Source: Magicicada septendecula (Eukaryota; Arthropoda; Insecta; Hemiptera; Cicadidae). Taken from it: a stretch of DNA of 64,000 nt. How positions within the stretch are numbered: position 1 is the stretch's first letter; every line of letters starts with the position of its first letter. Shown here one piece after another: positions 55,493 through 64,000 of this stretch. Where the stretch lies: the NCBI GenBank assembly GCA_034769895.1, contig CM068367.1, forward strand, positions 116,606,573 to 116,670,572, in the 5' to 3' direction. The translations under genes and the position numbers were made by a program. The notes beneath the pieces were generated by a model. That model saw only the letters and a program-made list of their open reading frames with translations. It made no database searches and was not told where the DNA came from.

Positions 55493-57285
55493 GACAGTGC
55501 GGTACTCTAAAGATGTGTTACGATTTCTCTTAATAATAGTAGCAATGATAATAAAACTAATAATAATAATAATAAAATTATTTATGTATGAACTACAATT
55601 TAGTACTGTATTAAAATGTGTGTGTGTGTGTTCTTGTTGGTGTCGTCGTTGTTATTGTTGTTGTTGCTGTTTCAGACGAAACAGTAACAGAAACGAACGG
55701 TAGGGAAATCGAAACAAAAAAGTGATTGAGGCCACTCAAAAAAAAGGAGCACGGTAACCTAAGCTACATTCAGTGTGTAAACCTGCACGTCGCGAATGCT
55801 GTACAATACTGGCAATATCAACAGCAGCACAGGTGAACAACACATCAGAATCTTGTTGGGAAAACCTGTCTCAAAACCGAGGCAGGCGCAACAAAGAGAT
55901 TGTGTACTCGGCGCACGTCGTCTAAAACGCGTCAACCCACGTAGCCCAGAGTTGTGGTCTCAGAACGCCAGAACGTAAAGTTAACAGCCTGTGGTTGGCA
56001 AAGGTAGAGCTGCCGCAGAAACTACGTATATTGATAAAACAGGGCGCATTTCAACGCGTACTCAAACCAGTAAAACAACGTGCCATATAATTATGCACAC
56101 GCACGCGTGTGTTTATTAACTATTATAAATGAATGATAATACACTCATGCATTAAATCCAAACAAAAAAAGTAGCATAATAATTTCTGCTACACTATTAA
56201 TCTATTATTTGTTTAATAATAAATATTTTATATCCGTCAGAATGTCACAACATATTGAAGAGTTACCCATTTACATAGATTGTCGAAACCTATCGATAAA
56301 GTAATATAAACCATTCAATAGGAATTGGCTTCAGTAAATAGATAATACACTTCAACTTGTTTTATAAGTTACCAAGTCCAACTCTTATCCGAAGTAGCTG
56401 GAAAATTAGATAAAGTCCTCCGAAGCACGACAAGACAAACAACAGACTGTGTTGACTGCACAGTTGAAATTGAATTGTACTCTATTGTAGTGTAATGGCC
56501 GAAATACGAAAGCAAGCGAACAATATTTTATCTCACAGTACACCCGTCAAAGTCGTTGGAGTGTATGTTGTATGTTGCACTCCAATCGTGAGACTGGAGT
56601 TTACATGTATATATTGCGACAACACAAATTACTAAATTATTGGCGCATAGGATATGGTAGTATGTGTATCTTAAATCAAAAGTCTATATTGGAGGGTTTA
56701 AGATTATTTATTGCACAAGACATATGTAATTGTTTATATGGTATATTTGATAAGTAAAATAATGGTAGTGTTTGATATAGAGTCTTTTAAAATGTTAAAT
56801 ACTGTTCATACACGTGATGTGATACGTTACATAAGTGATGATTCCCACGATGATGTTGCTGAAGAAAAAGGGGGGGGGGCTTTGCTGCGTTGTTAAGTCG
56901 TCAGGCGTGGCTGATTGATGATAGACGGTTCACCCTGGAAACGCTTTCAGCTGGGCTGGTGTCCTGTAGTTCCCACGATGACTCTGACGCTTCGCACACC
57001 ACAACGGTTCTATGGATCTTACTATTCGTTAAATTTCATATAGTGTTTATAACTTACAAGTATCTCAGGTAACAGTGAGTTTTATATAATACCGGTATAT
57101 TAAACTTATACCACTCCGGACTCTTCAAGTGTTCACGCGAATCACAGGGTCTACCGCGATCAGCAGACCACCCTATGCTGAAATCTTCCACTAACGCGGA
57201 AACTTCTTGATGATACAACTTACTATTGCGTAATTATTACATTTTATTGACACTGCAGAAAATCTCACACAGTGATACAGTTCAC
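55493..57285. other. unassigned sequence
   Basis: No gene is supported. TTCCCACGATGA recurs at about 56841 and 56970, and a run of 10 G lies at about 56870. The 57100-57230 stretch may be a more diverged relative of the duplicated block that follows (GCGGAAACTTCTTGATGAT). Confidence 0.3.
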
Positions 57286-57289
57286 ATTC

Positions 57290-57645
57290 ACTTATTACAC
57301 ACGAATGCTTTAGTAATAATGCCGTGTGTAAAGAGGTAATATTCAACTGTTCTGAGTCTTCACACGCGTTACTATCGCCGAATAGTCTTTACAGATTCTT
57401 GCAAGCGGAAAATTCTTGAACAAGAACTGCGCGACCCGATCGTGATAGCTGGTAGAGAAGAACTCTCGTAATTATGCACACAATGCTGTAATAATAATAC
57501 TGTGTGTAGATGTAAAACACGAATAACTCTGAGTCTTCACACGCGTTACTACCGCAGAACAGTCTTTACAAATTCTTGCAAGCGGCAGAATCTTGATCAA
57601 GAATTGTACGTCCCGATCGCGATAGCTGGCTGAGAAGAACTGCCT
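57290..57645. repeat. ~178-bp direct duplication with conserved hairpins
   Basis: Blocks at about 57290-57468 and 57469-57645 align over their length; shared runs include CTGAGTCTTCACACGCGTTA, AGTCTTTACA and ATTCTTGCAAGCGG. Each begins with an inverted repeat (CACACGAATG...GCCGTGTG; CACACAATG...ACTGTGTG) whose loop sequence differs. Divergence of around 15-20% indicates an old duplication. It could be part of a retroelement LTR, but no ends were found. Confidence 0.7.
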
Positions 57646-59445
57646 GTGTAACAACAGGCTTAAGAAAATTTCCGACTACCTTCCAGCATTTAATTGGTGG
57701 AAGGAAGTCACATGGTTACATATAACATGACAAGCAACTTTTCATGCCGTAAAGTGCATAAACTTTGTAAGAGCATGCATAGCTGGTAAACACAGAATAC
57801 CCTTATCTCATGCATAACTGCATACTTTAATAAGATCATATATGAATGTCAAATAATAGCCAGAAATATACAGGGATTGTAGCGAATACATTTGTCTATG
57901 TTCAGTTCAGTGTCACAACACAACGATAATTTATTCACGCACAGCCGGGGAAACGTTTATCACTCGCGCACGCGCGCACATTTCCACAGACATAGTACAT
58001 GAATAAACAACAAATAAATAATACACAGTTTTACTAAACTTAAATCCTTATCCTTACTAAAATACAACTGATATCACAACCAAATCTAACAAACTACCAA
58101 TTTAAACATGAATGTTCATAGTCTGTGTATTATATGAGCTTGCCCTGCTTATCAGGATCCTGTGATTCATTGCAATATATTTTGTGTTGTTGCAGACAAA
58201 ATTAATCAAAAATAGGCATTCTGCTCCTTGAAAACGAATGCGTACCATTCAAAGTCAGAATATTTAATTTGTAAGTCAGTATTAAGTTTTTATATAAAAA
58301 CTCGACCTGACTTTCAGTCTATGCTAATATTGTCGAGGAATGACTTCGTCTCAGTTCAGTCACTGTTGATTTCCGTGTTTTATATATTTATTGTGTGAAT
58401 CATGTAGCATTTACAAATATATGCGTGACTGTGTGTGAAATTATTTCTAGATTTTTTTCTAGAATTTTACGTTAGTCTCAGTTTCAGTATACAACATTGA
58501 AAATTGCAAAGTATGGTAAAGAGAAGAATAGCCATAACAATCCTAGTCAAAATAACTAAAATTAAGAAAGCTAAATATGAATCGAATTAACAAATTGTAT
58601 AAAATAAAAACTTGTACACCATTTTTTTTTTAATTGTAATTAAGAAATTTAAAACTCAGGTCCCCTTTTTAAACTGATATAAATTTGTTTATAAAATTTT
58701 GAAAATGCAGAGATGTAAATTTAGTGGACTGATTGCAAGACAAATGCTTAAATATTAAGCTTTAGTTTGATTTAAGAATTATACCTACAATACTTTTAGT
58801 AAAGAATATTAAGCTTTTTGTGACATATCATTAGGCAAAAAGGAACTGAGAAACTCTATGGTATGCCACCTCCAAGGGAAAGTAAATAAAACAAAAGAGA
58901 CAGATCTTGATCAAATAAAGTTTATTAACGTGTTAGTGGCTTATATCATGAGAACTGGTAAAGACAAAGAATACTGGCAGAACACAAAAGAATTAAATTT
59001 CAATACTTAGTGACAATTATGTAGAAATAAAAATCGATTATTATTGTAAAAATGTATTTTCTTATGACTTCAAGGTTTGTTTGATATTTGACTTATGACT
59101 CATTTATATTTGTTTGATATTTCTATTTTGGCCTACTTAAAATCATTTTAAGTTCCGCAATCTGTTAGGCTTTAAATTCTTAAGAATCTTCTCTGTCTTT
59201 TTAAAGTATTATTTTCCGTTCTATCTGCGTTGCTTTATTATTTATTTTGTTATGAATATGTTTAATGTATAAAGTCATAACAGTCAGTTAATTTTGTTAA
59301 TTATAAACATGTCTGGCATACATGTTTGAAGGACAGAGGCGTACTAGTGGCTTATATCCCGAACGACCCACGTAGGCAGCCCAACTTATTTGACTCCCTT
59401 AGGCTACTTCGGCAGTACAAAAGTCAGTTATTAAAATAATTATAT
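57646..59445. other. unassigned AT-rich sequence
   Basis: No gene or repeat family recognised in this 1.8 kb. Confidence 0.3.
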
Positions 59446-59446
59446 T

Positions 59447-59565
59447 GGAAATATAAACCTGAAAGACACAGGTGTGTGGGTAGACCTAGGAAGAGATGGC
59501 TGCATCGTTGGAGCCGGAACAGGCAGCACCTTGCCTGTGCCGTGATTTGATGATGACGGTGGTTC
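59447..59565 (+). mobile_element. LINE 3' end fragment (RTE-type)
   Basis: The plus strand encodes YKPERHRCVGRPRKRWLHRW then RNRQHLACAV before a stop, the extreme C-terminus of an RTE-like reverse transcriptase (Y.P....VGRPRKRW). It ends in TTGATGATGA, the family-typical tail. Fewer than 40 codons remain. Confidence 0.7.
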
Positions 59566-59770
59566 TGATTGAAATAATTAATATAACATGAAAATGTTAA
59601 GCAGGGAATTATCTAGACGACTAACAGATTACTAACAAAGGAAAAGCCTATTGCTATTTTATCAAACACATTTGGCTAAGAAGAAAACACTGTACTATGA
59701 GCAATTTGGCCACCTAGCACTTTCACGTTTTAAAATTGAGCATGTTAATTTTTGAATGTCGAGTCTCACC

Positions 59771-59815
59771 ATTTTCATCACCACCACCACCACCACCACC
59801 ACCACCACCACCACC

Positions 59816-59849
<34 letters not shown>

Positions 59850-59972
59850 TTATCATTATCATCGTCATCGTCATCATCTTCTTCTTCTTCTTCTTCTTCT
59901 TCTTCTTCTTCTTCTTCTTCTTCTTCTTCTTCTTCTTCTTCTTCTTCTTCTTCGTCGTCGTCATATCGTCGA
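59771..59972. repeat. compound (CAC)n-(CAT)n-(CTT)n-(CGT)n microsatellite
   Basis: About 60 bases of CAC triplets grade into CAT/TAT and CGT triplets, then about 75 bases of CTT and a few CGT. The poly-His, poly-Ser, poly-Leu, poly-Lys and poly-Val frames on both strands are artefacts. The CTT/GAA part can form triplex DNA. Confidence 0.95.
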
Positions 59973-60067
59973 CGTTGTCATGATCATTAATATCATGACG
60001 ATGAGTGTTGCCTATTTGTGACAGAAAACACTAAGAATACGTTTTAATTTGCTAATCATATCTTCCC

Positions 60068-60335
60068 AGCACTTCATCATCATCATCACTGGCTCGACAG
60101 CCCTTTGGGGGCCCTGGCCATTTTCAGAAGATTTCACCACTCTTTTCTATTCTTCTCTATTCTCCTCCAGCGTCTAATTTGAAGTGTCCTGATGTCCTGA
60201 CTCACCTCGTCCATTCATCTCAGTTTTTGCCTATCAACTTTCCTTTTACCCTCTGGGCTTGGATCAAACATCTTTCCAACAACACCTTCTCAGCAATTGC
60301 TTTCTAGGAAATATTTCCTAGTCATACCATGTAAG
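60068..60335 (-). mobile_element. LINE 3' end fragment, second family
   Basis: Minus-strand translation gives GKMFDPSPEGKRKVDRQKLR, a stop, then MDEVSQDIRTLQIRRWRRIE, KNRKEW and LKMARAPKGCRAS. This is the C-terminal tail common to many insect LINEs (W.DEV..D.RTL..RRWRR.A..R..W). The element ends in (TGA)n at 60074-60090. CTTCCCAGCA at 60062 and CTTCTCAGCA at 60286 may be a decayed target-site duplication. Confidence 0.75.
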
Positions 60336-60514
60336 AAAATCATGTCGATATCAGGTATACATTTCTTAATACCAAACAGTATGCGTTTTTGCAACAATTG
60401 TACTTCAAGTTACAACTAAGGTCTAACACAGTAATATAAGATCATTTTCTTGTCAACTACAGCGAGTATGCTTGCCACGTGAAGTGTGAAAATAAGTTGT
60501 CAGTAAACAGCCGT

Positions 60515-60655
60515 TTTACCGTATATCCTGTTTTTGTTTACGTTAAGCTTAAGACTATTGTTATTGTTTCCGTGTTCCAGATTCGGAGACAATAATACCG
60601 CCTGATGCGTGGGAGGCAACGTTTGTTGTGGAAAAACACAACGCTTATCAAAAGT
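60515..60655. repeat. interspersed repeat, copy B (family unknown)
   Basis: Matches 27000-27195 in several ordered blocks (ATCCTG...GTTTACGTTA, AGACTATTGTT, GCGTGGGA.GCAACGTTTG, AAAACACAACGCTT). See copy A. Confidence 0.55.
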
Positions 60656-61800
60656 GACAAAGGCGTGTGTCGTCGGAAATCCCACAGATTATATTGAATT
60701 ACTATACTGTCTACAGTTTCTTCAAAATTAAAGGGCCAAAAATATATAACAATAATTTAAATTTGTTTTTTGAGTCGTACACATTCAAACGGAGATTATT
60801 TACAGAGATTAGGATATGTTATTCTAAAATGTTTTTCTAAACTGTGCAACTAGATATTGGCTTACAAGAATGATAAAAAACGAAATATCTTCTTACAATA
60901 ATTATGGATAGTAATAATTATTACAATATTTAAATATTGTAAAGAATTATTTACATTTTAAATTATAATTATTAATAAAGTTAAATATTTTTTACAGTAA
61001 AACGGGTGATCAGGACAGACAAAATAAGAAACAAAGAACGCTTTTAAGTCATTGGAGGTTCCCGGGTTTTGGACGCGATGAATTTATTAAGGCACACCGA
61101 GCCCTACATGAGAAAAGTGATCAATTATGTTTTTATTCCACTTGTAAGGTAACGGAGAGACTGTCATGTAAGAGATTGTATGAATCGATTTAGGACATAT
61201 ACAATCTGATTATTCGATACCTCGATATATTCACTTTTTCTCTGCCAGTATCAGATGTTTCTCTTCCCCCTTGTTAGTGACACCTGTCAGTGACATAATA
61301 GGCCTATATATTATACATTTAAAAATAATGTGTGATAGTGAATGTGTATTGTTAGTTCTATACAATAATCATGTTTCCTGTATTTCAGATGATTTATATT
61401 AGGAAATTTTATTACCTTGTAATAAAATAACCCCCTGTATTGTTTAAAAAATAGTTGTTGCAACAAGAGTAACGTAAGAATTTATTATTGTTCACAAGTA
61501 GGCATATGTAAGAATTACTCCCAGAGCTATTGCATTGTAACGGCACAACGGATAACAAAATAAAACAACTATTTACGTAAAAATTATTTTAAAAAATAGA
61601 AAAAGAAATCTGGTGCCAAATAGATTGTTCAGCGACTGTACATTTACTTAGTAACATTTTTATAGACATTTAGTTGAATACTGCGATTACTGAGAAGACT
61701 AGCAAGTGATATTTGTTTTAAGTTGCAGCTGAGCTGACCGTTCAGTGAAGTTTAACTTCATCGACTTGTATTACTTTTTATAAATAGTGCATAACAGAGT
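60656..61800. other. unassigned AT-rich sequence
   Basis: No gene or repeat recognised. Confidence 0.3.
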
Positions 61801-62530
61801 CAACATTCAACATCCGGCAGTGTTGCGTTCACAGCACTCAGGATTGGTTACTTTTCTGTCGTAGGGTGCTCTCCTAGCCTTCGGAGACCCCTTTTCTCCC
61901 GCGAGGTAATGAGCGTCTTATCGAGTTCAGCCCATTGAAGATAGTTTCTTCCGTTTCGTCTGCCCTTGGGACGCAAGGTCCTCTTTCGCTTTCAAAACCG
62001 TTTATTGTCTTCTGCAATACTGGAAGGGGGCCCTCACAGGCATCAGTGTGTTGCCAGTCGGGCCAGCTGGGTGCTGTTTTTTTAAAGTACCTTTGATAGG
62101 CACTGTTTTTCCGATCCTTTGATAGGAGTAGTTCTGGCTTGAGAAAGCACTCTTATTCTGGGTGGCTTGGACAGGTAGAGCCTGGCTTCCCACATAGCAG
62201 GCCTAGACTGGTGTCGTTTGTCACAGCAGAGAATGGGAAGAACTTTACAGCAACATGAACACTGTGGGAATTGTGCGTAGATGGGCTGGATTCCATGGGC
62301 TGGATAAGTGACGAAGTGACGAAGATGGACTCTCACCGATGATTCGTGAAGATGTTAGATTTTGTTCCCAGTAGAAGACGACACCTGGCTGGCTAGAGGA
62401 AGAGGTAGAGCGATGTACACGGGGAGAACCCTATGCAGATCGGGATAGGGATGCACGAATAGAAGCGGAGGGAGGGGGCAGGAGACTGAGTCCGTAGGCG
62501 CGCGCGGTCCTCTAGGACTCATCGCGAAAA
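61801..62530. repeat. GC-rich block, probable retroelement fragment, unassigned
   Basis: This is the longest GC-rich stretch in the window. On the minus strand an AATAAA lies at about 62005, and two overlapping frames (63 and 84 codons, 62002-62336) are rich in Cys, Pro and basic residues but match no domain I know. ACCTTTGATAGG and CCTTTGATAGG repeat 26 bp apart at 62091 and 62117. It may be the untranslated part of a transposon or a CpG-rich host regulatory region. Confidence 0.35.
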
Positions 62531-63430
62531 CTAAAGTTAGTGCCTAAGGAATTATTGTTATTACATTATTCAAATTAGAGAAATGTTGAATTATTCTGTC
62601 CCGTCGAAGACTATTATACAACTTAATATCAACAGATATTATACTTATTACATTGACATAGTCAGCTAACTCGTCTACTAGTTTGTTGTTTGAAAGTTGA
62701 AACCTCTACTGATAATTGAACGCCGAGTGGCATTCCCATGAAATACTATTTAGGTCATTCATTCATACATTAGCTTTAGCTCTACATTTACTGCATCTAA
62801 CATAGTGTATGTAGTTGCAATACTACTGCACCTATTATTTGCTTTATATATGACAACTACACACACTTCATGCAACGTATGTCTCTTGTAATCTTATTTG
62901 TTAAACCAGGCGTAAACCTATGCTACATTTTTAACATACTGCAAAACGTTTTTCACAAAATATTTGTAACATTGTTGGACACAATTTTGTTGTCTCATTT
63001 CATGCGATGTTTTACAACTGAAATCGTATACAGTTTCCTTCGTGCCACGAGTCTTGTGCGATCATACCGGACATTTCTGTCCTCTTTCGGCCATGGATGT
63101 CGGCATTTCACGGTGGCCTCTTCTCCTTCACTTTACGGTTCTTCACTCGGTTTTTACAACGTTTTTGCCATTTTGTGTTGCAGCAAAGATGTTTTTAGGT
63201 CTCGGTGGATAACATATTCATTTTAACCTACTTGATCTGAAATAATGCTCTGATATGTTAGTCTTGTCAAGTCCTGTTGAACAATGCTGCCAGTTTTGTC
63301 AAAGTTCGGTTGTACAATGTTGCCTTAATTCATATTATCTCCACTGGCATTAAACAGATGTTTATTGAATCCTACGTTTCATAGCTGTGGGAAGAAATCT
63401 TCTCTAAAATTATTTTCCTTTCAGTAATGT
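62531..63430. other. unassigned sequence
   Basis: A 118-codon plus-strand frame (62870-63226) is Phe/Ser/Leu-rich with no recognisable domain and no splice or promoter context. I do not call it a gene. Confidence 0.3.
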
Positions 63431-63439
63431 TGTACAAAC

Positions 63440-64000
63440 AATTGGCAGCTGAAACCTCTGGGGCACTTTACGATTGGTCACTCTGCACTTGCAACGTTGC
63501 TATTTGCTGATGACGCCGCTATCCTCTCGAATTCGGAAAGTATCTTACAGAGGCTATGTAGACTCTGCGTGGATTTCGAATTTCAAATCTCTACAATGAA
63601 GATTAACAAGATGACTTTTCATGAAAATTGTTTTAGATGGTACTGTTCTGCAGTAGGTCAGCAATTTTTAATATAACGCTTACAATGTGTCTTCTGTTAC
63701 AAACAATGACGTGGTGAATAAGCTACATAAGTTTAACTATATTTAGTGGATCGTCTGGAGAGCTCGAAAATCAATGAGTAAATAAACGCGCCTTAAGTTC
63801 TACCAGTGATGGCCCTCCTCATACTTGTCTATCGGTCTGAGAATTTGACTTTGTCGAAATCCCAGTCTGTCGTAAAGTAGTCGAAATGAGATTTGTCAGG
63901 TACGTGGTAGGATATACTCTCCAAGATCACAGACGAAATCCAAATACACGGCAAGAACTGAATATTATGAGTATACTCGTTAAGATTTCCCAGTGTGGAC
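63440..64000 (+). mobile_element. RTE-type LINE with FADD box, cut by window end
   Basis: The plus strand encodes, with frame shifts, GHFTIGHSALATLLFADDAA, then ILSNSESILQRLCRLCVDF. The FADD catalytic box is at 63503-63514. Later come VMALLILVYRSENLTLSKSQ (about 63806-63865) and VGYTLQDHRRNPNTRQELNI (about 63908-63967). The order palm, VYRSEN, GYTL.D.RRN.TRQELN is that of the same RTE family as 5775-6103, and the two are clearly close. Stops break every segment, so it is a pseudogene, but it is the most complete RTE copy here. It continues past 64000. Confidence 0.85.

Noticed and set aside
59695-60021. Overlapping poly-His, poly-Ser, poly-Leu, poly-Lys and poly-Val reading frames
   Set aside because: They are translations of a compound trinucleotide microsatellite on both strands.
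62870-63226. 118-codon plus-strand frame
   Set aside because: Phe/Ser/Leu-rich without domains, splice signals or codon bias. Such lengths occur by chance in this window.

Overview
The window is AT-rich eukaryotic DNA, most likely from an insect. This rests on the mix of RTE-, Jockey- and R1-type LINE fragments, Penelope-like elements, a mariner remnant, GT-AG intron signals and many long microsatellites. Operons, ribosome binding sites and prokaryotic genes are absent. Almost everything recognisable is mobile or repetitive. Host coding sequence is limited to three isolated exon candidates: the best on the minus strand at 35628-35802, weaker ones at 53361-53495 (minus) and 6864-6945 (plus).

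Region 1-7341 holds microsatellites, an 88-bp-arm near-perfect palindrome (2628-2832), three RTE-type LINE 3' ends (two with exact target-site duplications) and a possible terminal exon. Region 7342-24183 is the dominant object: a tandem LTR retroelement array ordered LTR-internal-LTR-internal-LTR. Its LTRs are very long (3350, 3350 and 3324 bp, TGTAG...CTACA ends), its internal domains are 3408 and 3410 bp, and it has a tRNA-Lys(CUU)-like primer binding site. It has no recognisable protease, reverse transcriptase, RNase H or integrase. The only substantial ORF (290 aa, once per internal domain) has a Gag-like coiled-coil start and then two degenerate LDL-receptor class A modules, followed by an Asn-rich tail that continues in another frame. 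The copies differ at only a handful of positions. This looks like a young, non-autonomous, LARD-like element that captured host LDLa sequence.

Region 24184-35620 carries the (TA)n flank of that array, a degenerate 36-bp tandem array, long GT and CT microsatellites, an eight-unit 161-165-bp satellite with dimeric higher-order structure, an RTE fragment, and a minus-strand Penelope-like element (RT YVDD box, GIY-YIG domain) with a hammerhead ribozyme fold just downstream. Region 35620-47160 has the best host exon, an exact 150-bp tandem duplication, an inverted-repeat element carrying two identical hammerhead ribozymes in opposite orientation (42835-43730), a decayed mariner with long inverted repeats, and a second Penelope 3' end with its own hammerhead. 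Region 47160-64000 is mostly featureless AT-rich DNA. It holds a 5'-truncated Jockey LINE with an 11-bp TSD, an R1-like RT fragment, a second candidate exon, a duplicated hairpin block, a compound trinucleotide microsatellite and further LINE pieces. The last LINE, with an FADD box, runs off the end.

The strongest leads for undescribed biology are the LDLa-bearing LTR element with its structured noncoding body, and the five hammerhead-like ribozyme motifs, above all the inverted pair.
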